Shown here: piece after piece, positions 12,246 to 20,963 of the stretch
Numbering within the stretch: position 1 is the stretch's first letter
How the letters are laid out: every line of letters begins with the position of its first letter
Assembly: GCF_039871875.1 (NCBI RefSeq)
Contig: NZ_JBDPMD010000043.1
Span: 16,873 to 80,872 of the forward strand
Length of the DNA: 64,000 bases
From: Sphaerisporangium sp039871875
Lineage (GTDB): Bacteria; Actinomycetota; Actinomycetes; Streptosporangiales; Streptosporangiaceae
Direction: 5' to 3'
Notes under the pieces: model-generated
The model's database searches: none
Told to the model about the DNA's origin: nothing
The model's input: the letters and a program-made list of their open reading frames with translations, nothing else
Translations under genes and position numbers: made by a program

Positions 12246-13703
12246 GTGCGTGTCGCGGTCATCGGGGCGGGGTTCGCGGGGCTGGGGATGGGGATCCGGC
12301 TCAAGCAGCGCGGCATCGACGATTTCGTCGTGCTCGAACGGGGGGACGACGTCGGCGGGACGTGGCGGGACTGTGTGTATCCCGGTGCGGCCAGCGACGT
12401 GCCCTCCAATCTCTACTCGTACTCGTTCGCCCCCGAACCGGCGTGGACCAGCACGTTTCCCTCGCAGCCGGAGATCCAGCGATATCTGCAGCGGTGCAAG
12501 GCGGAGTTCGGGCTGGAGCGGCATCTTCGTACCGGTCACGAGGTGCTGGCCTCCGAGTGGGACGACGGTTCCGCCCGGTGGCGTGTCACCACGTCGAAGG
12601 GGGACCTGACGGCGGACGTGCTCGTGGTCGCGACCGGGCCGCTCAGCGAGCCCGCCATACCGCCGGTTCCGGGGCTCGATCGGTTCTCAGGAGCCGTCTT
12701 TCATTCGGCGGCCTGGGATCACTCCCACGACCTCGACGGCAAACACGTGGCGGTGATCGGCACGGGGGCCTCCGCGGCTCAGTTCATTCCTGAGATTCAG
12801 CCGAAGGTGGCCGGGCTCTACGTTTTCCAGCGCACCCCTCAGTGGGTGATGCCGCGCTGGAATCGCGCCAAGCCGGTTGTCGAGAAAAGACTTTTCCGCC
12901 GATTACCTGTCGTGCAGCGGCTGGCGCGGACCGCGGCCTACCTGTGGCGGGAGTCGCTTTTTCTCGGGCTCGCGTTCGATCCGCGCGTGCTCAGGCCGGT
13001 GGAATGGCTGGCGCGGCGCCACCTGCACCGGCAGGTGCGTGATCCCGGGCTGCGCGCGGCGCTGACTCCCGACTACCGGCTCGGCTGTAAACGCATCATT
13101 CTCTCCAGCACCTACTTTCCCGCGATCACCCAGGCGAACACCGAACTGGTGACCAGCGGGATACGCGAGGTGCGGCGGAATTCGATCGTCAGTGCCGACC
13201 GGACCGAACGCGTGGTCGACACGATCGTCTTCGGCACCGGGTTCGAGCCGGCCAACACGGCCATCGCCGGCCGGCTTCGCGGAAGGGACGGCCGGCTGCT
13301 CGCCGACGCCTGGCGCGAGGGCGCGGAGGCTTACCTCGGCACCGCCATAGCCGGTTACCCCAACCTCTTCATGCTTCTCGGCCCGAACGCCGTCTCAGGA
13401 CAGAACTCGTCGCTGCTGACGGCGGAGGCCCAGGTCGACTACGCGATCGACGCCATACGGTTCATGGACGAGTCCGGTACCGCGGCGGTGGAGGTACGCG
13501 CGGAGGCCCAGGCGTCGTTCGTGGCCGACGTGCAGCGAATGCTGATCCGCACCGTGTGGGCGTCCGGCTGCAGGAGCTGGTACCTCGACGCCCGCGGCCG
13601 CAACACCACGCTGTGGCCGGGTCTCACCCGCGCCTTCCGCCGCCAGACCCGCCGCTTCGACCACGAGAACTACGTGCTGCGCGCCCGCCCGTCCGGGAGC
13701 TGA
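12246..13703 (+). CDS. Flavin-containing monooxygenase (Baeyer-Villiger type)
   Basis: A 485-residue FAD/NADPH enzyme. The FAD Rossmann motif GAGFAGLG follows immediately after the start, then GGTWRDCVYPGAASDVPS (the FMO/BVMO region) and an NADPH motif VIGTGASAAQFIPEI near residue 165. A FATGY-like GTGFEP follows near residue 335. These are group B flavoprotein monooxygenase signatures; members oxidise ketones to esters or hydroxylate small molecules. I prefer the GTG at 12246 because GGAG lies six bases upstream; a GTG at 12210 is the alternative, and the longer open frame upstream does not look coding. Its last 34 bases overlap the 3' end of the convergent LAL gene. Substrate unknown. Confidence 0.85.
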   Translation: MRVAVIGAGFAGLGMGIRLKQRGIDDFVVLERGDDVGGTWRDCVYPGAASDVPSNLYSYSFAPEPAWTSTFPSQPEIQRYLQRCKAEFGLERHLRTGHEVLASEWDDGSARWRVTTSKGDLTADVLVVATGPLSEPAIPPVPGLDRFSGAVFHSAAWDHSHDLDGKHVAVIGTGASAAQFIPEIQPKVAGLYVFQRTPQWVMPRWNRAKPVVEKRLFRRLPVVQRLARTAAYLWRESLFLGLAFDPRVLRPVEWLARRHLHRQVRDPGLRAALTPDYRLGCKRIILSSTYFPAITQANTELVTSGIREVRRNSIVSADRTERVVDTIVFGTGFEPANTAIAGRLRGRDGRLLADAWREGAEAYLGTAIAGYPNLFMLLGPNAVSGQNSSLLTAEAQVDYAIDAIRFMDESGTAAVEVRAEAQASFVADVQRMLIRTVWASGCRSWYLDARGRNTTLWPGLTRAFRRQTRRFDHENYVLRARPSGS

Positions 13704-16543
13704 ACAGAGGGCCGCTGACCCGTCCTGTCCTCGGAGAGCTCGTCGGCCAGGACGTGGTCGAGCTGGCTGCGTGAGGTGATGTCCAGCTTGGCGAAGACCT
13801 TGCGCAGGTGGTACTCGACGGTGCGCGGGCTCACGAACAACCGGCTGCCGATCTCGGAGTTGGTGAGGCCCTTGGTGGCGAGGCGGACGATCTGTCCCTC
13901 ACGCGGGGTGAGGTCGCCACCGGTCGCCGGGACGCCGCGGCGCTGCGCGGTCTCCCCGGTGGACCGCAGCTCCCGCGCCGCCCGCTCGCCGAACGCCGCC
14001 ATGCCCATCGTCGTGAAGAGCTGGTGCGCGGCGCGCAGTTGCTTGCGTGCCTCGGTCTTGCGCCGTTCCCTGCGCAGCCATTCGCCGTAGACGAGGTGGG
14101 CGCGGGCGAGGTCGGGACGCAGCCGGGTGCGGCCGAGCCGTTCGATCGCCTCCCGGTAGAGCGTCTCGGCCGTCGCCTGCTCGCTGACCAGGGCGCGCGA
14201 GCGGGCCTCGATCCCGAGGGCCCAGTCGGTGGGGCTGACGCGAGTGGTCTCGGCGAGTTGCTCGACGGCCCGGCAGGCGAGCACGCGGTCGCCGCTGCGG
14301 GCGGCGGCCTCGGCGAGTTCCGCCGGAGCCCACTGCGACGCGGCGCCCGGCGCCGGCGGGCCCGCGGCGGCGCGCCGGGCCGCGGCGCAGGCCCGGCCGT
14401 AGCGTCCGAGACCGGTGTAGAGGACGGCTTTCGCCCAGTCGATGACGGTCGCCCCGGCGCCCTCGCCCCGGGCCGCAGCGTCGTTCGAGCTCGTGTGCGT
14501 CAGCTCCTCGGCCTCGGCCTCACGGCCGCGCCACGCGGCGAGCGCGAGGGCGCCGTAGTTGGTGATCCGCAGCCCGGTCGCCGCGGTGATCGCCTGGACC
14601 TCCGCGCTCAGCGCCGCCGCCTCGGCCGTTTCGCCCTCGAAGAGGTGCATCATGGCGCGGGAGCCGAGGGCCACGGGCATCTCGGCGAGCGCGCCGGTGT
14701 CCCGCGCGCGGCCGACGTGGCGGTCCGCCAGCGTGCGGCAGGCGTCGCCGTCCCACAGCGCCACGGCGGCGGCGAACGCGGGCGAGAGCCACCGGACCTC
14801 CTCCTCGGTGGGGACGCCGTGGCCGAGACAGGCGGCCACGGCGCGGCGCAGCGCCGGTGCCGCCGCGCCGGGGCCCCCGGTGAACAGTTGCACCAGCCCG
14901 TCCAGCAGGAGGTCCTGAGCGCGCCCGGCCCCCGGCGGTGCCGCGCGGGCCGCGGCGGCGGCGTCGAGCAGGCCACCGCCGCGCACCGCCAGGCGTCCGG
15001 CGGACATCGCCGCGGACAGCGCCTCCAGGTAGGCGTCGCGGGCCAGTGCCGGGTCCACCGGCCACAGGCGCCGCGCGGCGTCCAGCAGCAGCGGCGAAGC
15101 GGTGTTCCCGCGGTCGGCGGTGAACGCGATCCCGGCGCGCAGGAAGACCGCGCGGGCCCGCTGCCGTTCGTCGAGCGGGCCGGCCAGCGCCACACCGAGG
15201 AGTCCCGACGCGGCGTCCGGCGCCCCCGCTTCCTGTTTGGCACGGGCCGCGGCCAGCGCGCGTTCCGCCCGGCGGGCCGGTTCGGAGGTCAGCTCGGTCG
15301 CGCGCCGCAGGAACGCCGCCGCGGCGGCCAGGCCGCCGCGTGCCTGCGCGCGTACGGCCGTGTGTTCCAGTTCGGCGGCGGCCTCCTCGTCGGCCCCGGC
15401 CACCGCGTGCGCGTGGTGCCAGGCACGGCGGTCACGGTCGGTGCGGGGGTCGGTCGCCTCCGCCAGCGCGTGGTGCGCCCGCCTGCGCTCCTCCGCAGCG
15501 GCGGCCCGGTACACCGCCGAACGCACCAGCGGATGACGGAACCGCACCCCGGCGCCGAACTCGCACAGCCCGGCCGCCGCCGCCGGAGCCGCCGCGGCGG
15601 TCCCGACGCCGAGCCGCGCCGCCGCCCGCCAGACCAGGACCGGGTCCCCGAGCGGCTCGGCCGCCGCGACCAGCAGCAGCCGCCGTGTGTCCGGAGGCAG
15701 CGGTTCCAGGCGCCGCAGGAAGCTGTCCTCGATCCATCCGGGCGGCCCCTGGACGGCGGGCAGCCCGAAGCCGCCGGCCAGTTCGGCGGGGGTCATCTCG
15801 TGCGACAGCTCCAGCAGCGCCAGCGGGTTGCCGTGCGCCTCGGCGACGATCCGGTCCCGCACCTGCGGATCCAGCGGCCCGGGGACCACCGAGCGCAGCA
15901 ACGCCTGCGCGTCCTCGTCCCGCAGGCCGCCGATCACCAGCTCCGGCAGGCCGGACAGGTCGTGCGCGTCGGTGCCGCGCGCCGCGAACACGCACGCCAT
16001 CGGCCCGGCGAACAGCCGCCGCGCGACGAACGCGAGCACCTGCGCCGAGGCGGCGTCGAGCCACTGCGCGTCGTCGATCACGCACACCAGGGGCTGCTCA
16101 CCGGCCGCGTCCGCGAGCAGGCTCAGCACCGCCAGCCCCACGAGGAACCGGTCGGGCGGCGGCTCCGCGCGCAGCCCGAAGACGGTGGCGAGCGCGCCGC
16201 GCTGCGGTTCCGGCAGCCTGTCGAGCCGTTCCAGCATCGGCGCGCAGAGCTGGTGCACCGCCGCGTACGGAAGCTCCATCTCGGAACGGACGCCCGCGGC
16301 CCGCACCACCCGGCATCCCGCCGCCCGCTCGGCCAGGTACTCCAGCAGGACCGACTTGCCCACCCCCGGGTCCCCGCGCAGCACCAGGGACCGGCTCTCG
16401 CCGGCGAGCACCGCCGTCACCAGCCGGTCGAGCGTGTCGCACTCGGCACGCCGGCGGTCCAGCAGGGTGGCGGCGGCCCCTGGGCGCACGGGCCGCGGGG
16501 ACCGCCGCCCGTGCGACAGGTACGCCTCCAGTAAGCCGGTCAT
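13670..16543 (-). CDS. LAL-type LuxR family ATPase regulator
   Basis: A 957-residue large ATP-binding LuxR regulator. Walker A is GDPGVGKS at residues 57-64, Walker B is VCVIDDAQWLD near 155, and a long alpha-helical TPR-like middle follows. The LuxR helix-turn-helix is at about residues 885-945: LTPREGQIVRLATKGLTN, then RTVEYHLRKVFAKL. There is no receiver domain. LAL proteins (MalT type) bind an inducer or ATP and activate catabolic or biosynthetic operons. The ATG overlaps the ROK repressor's stop (ATGA), so it is the last gene of the sugar-uptake operon and probably translated by coupling. The 3' end overlaps the monooxygenase gene on the other strand. Likely role: activator accompanying the ROK repressor of this locus. 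Confidence 0.9.
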   Translation of the reverse strand: MTGLLEAYLSHGRRSPRPVRPGAAATLLDRRRAECDTLDRLVTAVLAGESRSLVLRGDPGVGKSVLLEYLAERAAGCRVVRAAGVRSEMELPYAAVHQLCAPMLERLDRLPEPQRGALATVFGLRAEPPPDRFLVGLAVLSLLADAAGEQPLVCVIDDAQWLDAASAQVLAFVARRLFAGPMACVFAARGTDAHDLSGLPELVIGGLRDEDAQALLRSVVPGPLDPQVRDRIVAEAHGNPLALLELSHEMTPAELAGGFGLPAVQGPPGWIEDSFLRRLEPLPPDTRRLLLVAAAEPLGDPVLVWRAAARLGVGTAAAAPAAAAGLCEFGAGVRFRHPLVRSAVYRAAAAEERRRAHHALAEATDPRTDRDRRAWHHAHAVAGADEEAAAELEHTAVRAQARGGLAAAAAFLRRATELTSEPARRAERALAAARAKQEAGAPDAASGLLGVALAGPLDERQRARAVFLRAGIAFTADRGNTASPLLLDAARRLWPVDPALARDAYLEALSAAMSAGRLAVRGGGLLDAAAAARAAPPGAGRAQDLLLDGLVQLFTGGPGAAAPALRRAVAACLGHGVPTEEEVRWLSPAFAAAVALWDGDACRTLADRHVGRARDTGALAEMPVALGSRAMMHLFEGETAEAAALSAEVQAITAATGLRITNYGALALAAWRGREAEAEELTHTSSNDAAARGEGAGATVIDWAKAVLYTGLGRYGRACAAARRAAAGPPAPGAASQWAPAELAEAAARSGDRVLACRAVEQLAETTRVSPTDWALGIEARSRALVSEQATAETLYREAIERLGRTRLRPDLARAHLVYGEWLRRERRKTEARKQLRAAHQLFTTMGMAAFGERAARELRSTGETAQRRGVPATGGDLTPREGQIVRLATKGLTNSEIGSRLFVSPRTVEYHLRKVFAKLDITSRSQLDHVLADELSEDRTGQRPSVQLPDGRARST

Positions 16544-17784
16544 CGGGGTCCCCTCTCGGACATGGGATCGGCGGCGATGAGCGCTTCGAGGGGCAGCAAC
16601 GCCGAACCGGTGGCCACGGCGTCCCCCCCGAACCTGGCCACCAGCAGCTCGAACTGGCCGCCCGGCCTGGACAGGCTGTGATTCCTGATCGCGGTGGTGA
16701 TGCGGTCGCCGAGCGACTCCATGAGCCGCAGGCCCACCCAGCCGCCGATGACGATCCGTTCGGGACCGGTCAGGTTGACCATGCCGCCCAGCGCGGCCCC
16801 CAGGCAGTCGATGACGTCCTCGACGATCGCGCTCGCGGCCGGGTCGCCCCGGTGGGCCGCGGCGATGAGCTCGCCGACGGCGCGCCAGCCGGTGCCCTCG
16901 AAGACCGCGCCGGTGTCACGCCACGCCGAGAGGATCGCGTCGGAGCCGAGGTAGGCCTCGACGCACCCCCGGTTGCCGCACCGGCACACGCGTCCGCCGC
17001 GCTCGATCACCATGTGCCCCCACTCCCCCGCGCTGGAGTGGGAGCCGTACGCCACCTCTCCCCCGGTGACGACGCCGAGCCCGACGCCGCGGCCGAGGAG
17101 CGCGACCAGGGCGTGGTCCGCGCCGCGTGCGCTGCCGAACCACAGCTCCGCCCTGGCCTGCATCTTCGCGCCGTTCTCCGCGAGTACGGGGATGCCCCCG
17201 GCGTCGCACAACGACCGGACGGGGACGGGCGGCCAGCCGAGGCTCTGGGCGTACAGGGTCTGCCGGTCGCCGGGCCCGGTCTCGACCAGGCCGGGCAGGC
17301 CGAGGCCGATGCCGAGCAGGGTCGGCCACCGGGCGGCGTTGCGGTCGCGCAGCGCCACCAGGGCCTCGTGGATGTCGGCGGCGATCCGCTCCGGGTCCTC
17401 CTCCTGGGCACCGCCGCGGAACTCGCGGTCGATGCGGTTCATCGCCAGGTCGAACATCTCCACCGCGACGCCGCGTTCACCGATGTCGGCACCGATCGTG
17501 ATCGCGCTCTCGGCGCGGGGCCCGATCAGGGTGATGGGTCGGCCGCCCCGCGAGGAGACCGATCCGCGTTCCTCGACGAGACCCGCGGCGATCAGTTCGG
17601 CGACGAGGTTGCCCGCCGAGGCCGTGGACAGGCCGCTCTCCTTCGCGATGGCGGCCCGCGTGGTCTCCTGCGCGAGGATCACCTGCTTGAGGACCAGCGC
17701 ACGGTTGCGCTGCCGCAGGGTGGTGACCGTGGACACTTCGGGGAGGCTCAGGAGATGCCGCCCACCGCCGGGTTCGACGCTCAT
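16540..17784 (-). CDS. ROK family transcriptional repressor
   Basis: A 414-residue repressor. An N-terminal winged helix (about residues 20-85, LRQRNRALVLKQVIL and LSTASAGNLVAELIAAGLV) precedes a ROK sugar-kinase-like domain. The domain contains the zinc-binding motif CRCGNRGCVEAYLG and the phosphate-loop-like GVGLGVVTGG. ROK repressors (NagC/XylR type) release DNA when they bind a sugar or sugar phosphate. The ATG follows GGAGGGTGG. The gene sits 15 bases after the cytosolic GH5 gene and overlaps the LAL gene by ATGA, placing it inside the operon it most likely controls through the palindrome at 22289. The ligand is probably the glucoside or mannoside released by the GH5 enzyme; this is inference. 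Confidence 0.9.
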   Translation of the reverse strand: MSVEPGGGRHLLSLPEVSTVTTLRQRNRALVLKQVILAQETTRAAIAKESGLSTASAGNLVAELIAAGLVEERGSVSSRGGRPITLIGPRAESAITIGADIGERGVAVEMFDLAMNRIDREFRGGAQEEDPERIAADIHEALVALRDRNAARWPTLLGIGLGLPGLVETGPGDRQTLYAQSLGWPPVPVRSLCDAGGIPVLAENGAKMQARAELWFGSARGADHALVALLGRGVGLGVVTGGEVAYGSHSSAGEWGHMVIERGGRVCRCGNRGCVEAYLGSDAILSAWRDTGAVFEGTGWRAVGELIAAAHRGDPAASAIVEDVIDCLGAALGGMVNLTGPERIVIGGWVGLRLMESLGDRITTAIRNHSLSRPGGQFELLVARFGGDAVATGSALLPLEALIAADPMSERGPR

Positions 17785-17799
17785 GGTTCCACCCTCCTC

Positions 17800-19230
17800 T
17801 CACTCGGCGGCGGTCACGTCGACGGCCCGCAGCCGCGCCGTCCTGGTCGCGTGGGCGACCAGGCGGTCCCGCCTCCAGGAGATCTCGAACGCGTCCGGGT
17901 CCTCGGAGTCGGCCTGCCAGCCGGACGGGGGGTGTTCGAGCGGGAAGTGCAGCTCCTCCCCGGCGCCGACGGTCACGGGCATCATTTCCGCGTCCGTGTA
18001 CGGCCGGCCCGACTCACGGTGCCAGAAGCCGTTGCGGGCGTGCCGGGCGAACCGGTCGCGGAACGTGGGGGACTCGTCGACGAACCCCCACCCGGGGATG
18101 CGCAGCGGGGCGCGCCCGAACATGGCGTTGACGATCTCCGGGCGTCGCCGGCAGGCCCCCAGCGCGACGGAGTCGAGGTAGTTCTGGAGGATGTCCCAGG
18201 CCAGGCCGGGGTCCACCGCGGCGTGCGGGTCGGCGATCAGTGCCCAGCCGTCGGGGAGGCCGGCCGAGACGGGCGAGGTGAGGGTGTCGAGCTTCTTCCA
18301 CGGCCAGAAGTTCCAGCCGATCTCGTGCTGCTCGTACAGCCGGTGCGCCGTGTAGATCCACTCCGGGGTGTTCTCGCCGCCCTCCCCCATGTAGATGGGC
18401 ACGCCGAGGCGGTCCCGTACATCGAGGTACTGCTGGATGCTGGACCGGTCGGGCGGGCACCAGTAGCGGTGGAACTGCAATGTGGAGTTGGGGTCGAAGA
18501 CGTCGGTGAAGATGGACCAGTTCGTCGCCCAGTGCGAGCCCTCGTAGACGATCAGGTGGAACGGGTCGATCGCGCGGATCGCCACGGTCAGGTCGCGGTA
18601 GAGAGCGACGAGCTCGGCGGGGTAGACGTGCTGCCACTCGTTCGGCAGCGGCTCGTTCAGCAGGTCGTAGCCGAGCACGACGGTGCTGTCCCGGTACCGT
18701 CGTGCGATCTCCTCCCACAGGTGGATCGTCAGCCGTCGGTTGCGGTCGTCCATGAACAGTTCGGGCTTGCCGTTCGGGGAGTCGTCGATGTTGGTGCCCG
18801 TCTGCCCGCCCGGCGCCCCGTGCAGGTCGAGCAGCACCCACAGGTTGTGGGCCTCGCACCAGCGCAGCAGGTCGTCGATGTGGGTGAAGCCGTCGAGGAA
18901 GGCGCCGTCCCCGTCGACGAGGGCACGGGAGTTGAGCGGGAGCCTGACGTGGTCGAAACCCAGCCGGGCGATGGCGGCGATGTCCTCCTCGGTGACATAG
19001 GTGCCGCGGAACCGGGCCCAGAACTCGGCGGCCCGCCCGGGGCCGACGAGGGCTTCGACGCGTCGCTCGATCTGACGGGCCGAACTCATCTCGTCACCGA
19101 ACCTCCACATGTAGCCCTCGGCGAGCAGCCAGTTGCCGAGGCCGATGCCGCGCGGCAGCAGCGGAGCACCCGAGCCGTCGACCAGCCGGGGGCCACTGGC
19201 ACGGACGAAGCCGGTGAAGCGATCGATCAT
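17800..19230 (-). CDS. Cytosolic GH5-type glycosidase
   Basis: A 476-residue TIM-barrel glycoside hydrolase of clan GH-A, family GH5-like. It opens with LLPRGIGLGNWLLAEGYM, the first-strand signature also seen in exo-beta-1,3-glucanases. The acid/base glutamate is E193 in LLNEPLPNEW and the nucleophile is E283 in YMGEGGEN. There is no signal peptide, so it acts inside the cell on imported oligosaccharides. A C-terminal beta-rich extension (about 390-476) lies beyond the barrel. An AAGG-containing site precedes the ATG. It lies 26 bases after the permease gene in the same operon, and its extracellular counterpart is encoded divergently. Likely substrate: beta-linked gluco-oligosaccharides; precise linkage uncertain. 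Confidence 0.85.
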   Translation of the reverse strand: MIDRFTGFVRASGPRLVDGSGAPLLPRGIGLGNWLLAEGYMWRFGDEMSSARQIERRVEALVGPGRAAEFWARFRGTYVTEEDIAAIARLGFDHVRLPLNSRALVDGDGAFLDGFTHIDDLLRWCEAHNLWVLLDLHGAPGGQTGTNIDDSPNGKPELFMDDRNRRLTIHLWEEIARRYRDSTVVLGYDLLNEPLPNEWQHVYPAELVALYRDLTVAIRAIDPFHLIVYEGSHWATNWSIFTDVFDPNSTLQFHRYWCPPDRSSIQQYLDVRDRLGVPIYMGEGGENTPEWIYTAHRLYEQHEIGWNFWPWKKLDTLTSPVSAGLPDGWALIADPHAAVDPGLAWDILQNYLDSVALGACRRRPEIVNAMFGRAPLRIPGWGFVDESPTFRDRFARHARNGFWHRESGRPYTDAEMMPVTVGAGEELHFPLEHPPSGWQADSEDPDAFEISWRRDRLVAHATRTARLRAVDVTAAE

Positions 19231-19256
19231 GAACGTTACCTTGCTTTCTCATTGCC

Positions 19257-20081
19257 CTATTTGAGCCCGGACAGGGTGAACCCCTGCACGATGTGACGCT
19301 GGAAGACCACGAAGACGATCAGCACGGGGACCACCATGAGGGTCGCCCCGGCCATCTGGAGCGACGGGCTGGTCGCGATCTGCCGGTTCAGCAGCGACAC
19401 CCCGACCGACAGGGTGTAGAGCCGCTCGTCCCCGGCGACGACCAGAGGCCAGAGGAAGCTGTTCCAGGCGCCGATGAAGGTCAGGACGATCTGGACGGCC
19501 ATCACCGGCCGGGACAGCGGCAGGACGATCCGCCAGAAGATGTGCGCCTCGCCGGCCCCGTCGACGCGGGCGGCCTCGATCATCTCGGTGGGGACGGCGG
19601 ACATGAACTGCCGGAACAGGAAGACGCCGAACCCCGACACCAGCCCCGGGAGCGCGACGCCGGCCAGCGTGTCGGTCAGCCTCACGCCGTTGAGGACGAG
19701 ATAGGTGGGGATCATGGTCACCTGCACCGGGATCATCATGGTGGCCAGCACGAGGAAGAACATGAGGCCGCGGCCCCGGAAGCGGAACTTGGCGAACCCG
19801 TAGCCGGCCATCGCCATGAGCAGCACCCCGATCATGCTGATCAGCACGACCACGATCGTGTTGACCAGGTAGCGGTCGAAGTCCATCTCCGCGAACAGCC
19901 GCGCGAAATTCTGGAACGTGGGCGCCTCGGGGAGCAATCGGGGCGGGGAGGTGACCGACTCCGGCCGCGGCTTCACCGAACCGGAGATCATCCAGAGGAA
20001 CGGGAACGCCGTCGCCGACGCCCCGAAGCACAGGACGGCTCCGGCGATCACGGTCAGACCGCGGCGGCTAGTGATCCGCAC
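19257..20081 (-). CDS. Carbohydrate ABC transporter permease, MalG-like
   Basis: A 274-residue inner-membrane permease with six predicted helices. The cytoplasmic EAA loop reads EAARVDGAGEAHIFWRIVLP, the contact site for the ATPase. The start is GTG with GAGGAG five bases upstream and lies inside the last codons of the partner permease gene (14-base overlap), so translation is coupled. No ATPase gene is present in the operon. In actinomycetes such importers usually share the ATPase MsiK; that is established for Streptomyces and inferred here. Confidence 0.93.
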   Translation of the reverse strand: MRITSRRGLTVIAGAVLCFGASATAFPFLWMISGSVKPRPESVTSPPRLLPEAPTFQNFARLFAEMDFDRYLVNTIVVVLISMIGVLLMAMAGYGFAKFRFRGRGLMFFLVLATMMIPVQVTMIPTYLVLNGVRLTDTLAGVALPGLVSGFGVFLFRQFMSAVPTEMIEAARVDGAGEAHIFWRIVLPLSRPVMAVQIVLTFIGAWNSFLWPLVVAGDERLYTLSVGVSLLNRQIATSPSLQMAGATLMVVPVLIVFVVFQRHIVQGFTLSGLK

Positions 20082-20946
20082 CGGGCCTCCTCGCGCGCAA
20101 CTGGACGAGGGTGATCCCGGCGATGATCAGGAAGAGCACCAGTGTCCCGGCACCCGCGTAGCCGAACCGGCTCGCGGAGAAGCCCTCCTGGTAGAGGAAC
20201 AGGGAGATGCTCGTCGACTCACCGAGCGGCCCGCCCTTGGTGAGCACGAACGGCTCGTCGAAGAACTGCAGCCAGCCGATGACGGTGGTGACGGCGACGA
20301 AGGAGAACGCGAACCGCAGCAGCGGGATGACGATCGACACGATCTTGCGCGGCCCGGAGGCGCCGTCGAGGTCCGCGGCCTCCAGGTACTCCCTGGGGAG
20401 GCCCTTCAGTGCCGCGAGGAAGATGATGATGTTCAGTCCCGTGCCGCGCCAGACGGCGACGAGGGCGACGGAGAACTTCACCAGCACGGGATCGCTGAGC
20501 CACCGCGCCGGCGGCAGGCCCGCGATCGCCAGCAGGTGGTTGAGCAGGCCGAACTGCGTGTTGAGAAGGTAACCCCACACGAGCGACACGGCGACGATCG
20601 CGGTGACGGCCGGGGCGAAGTAGAACGCCCTGAGCGCGCGGAAGAAGCGGCTCTCGCTGCGGTGCAGCAGGAGCGCGGCCGCGAACGAGACGGCGATCAC
20701 GGTGGGCACGCCCAGCAGCGCGAAGATCCCGGTGTTGGTGAGGGCCTGCCGGAAGCCGGGGTCGGCGAACAGTCCGCGGTAGTTGTCCAGGCCCACGAAG
20801 CCGATCCTGGAGCGGTCGGCCAGGCCCGCGAGGTCCATGTCCGTCACGCTGACCGGCAGTGCGACCAGGATCGGGAGCACCCCGAAGACGAGCAGCAGGA
20901 ACATGGCCGGAGCGACGAAGGCGTAGGGGGCGAGAGGCTGTTTCAT
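20068..20946 (-). CDS. Carbohydrate ABC transporter permease, MalF-like
   Basis: A 292-residue permease with an N-terminal helix (YAFVAPAMFLLLVFGVLPIL), five more membrane segments and the EAA loop EAADLDGASGPRKIVSIVIP. It pairs with the MalG-like protein to form the channel for an oligosaccharide. Two starts are possible: ATG at 20946 with an excellent GGAGAA six bases upstream, or ATG at 20967, which overlaps the binding-protein stop as ATGA. I prefer the first. The C-terminus overlaps the next permease gene. Confidence 0.93.
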   Translation of the reverse strand: MKQPLAPYAFVAPAMFLLLVFGVLPILVALPVSVTDMDLAGLADRSRIGFVGLDNYRGLFADPGFRQALTNTGIFALLGVPTVIAVSFAAALLLHRSESRFFRALRAFYFAPAVTAIVAVSLVWGYLLNTQFGLLNHLLAIAGLPPARWLSDPVLVKFSVALVAVWRGTGLNIIIFLAALKGLPREYLEAADLDGASGPRKIVSIVIPLLRFAFSFVAVTTVIGWLQFFDEPFVLTKGGPLGESTSISLFLYQEGFSASRFGYAGAGTLVLFLIIAGITLVQLRARRPGADH

Positions 20947-20963
20947 GCCGGCTTCTCCGCTGG

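Noticed and set aside
15340..19296. 1318-codon plus-strand frame through the LAL, ROK and GH5 genes
   Set aside because: Arg/Pro-rich shadow of three real minus-strand genes with known motifs.
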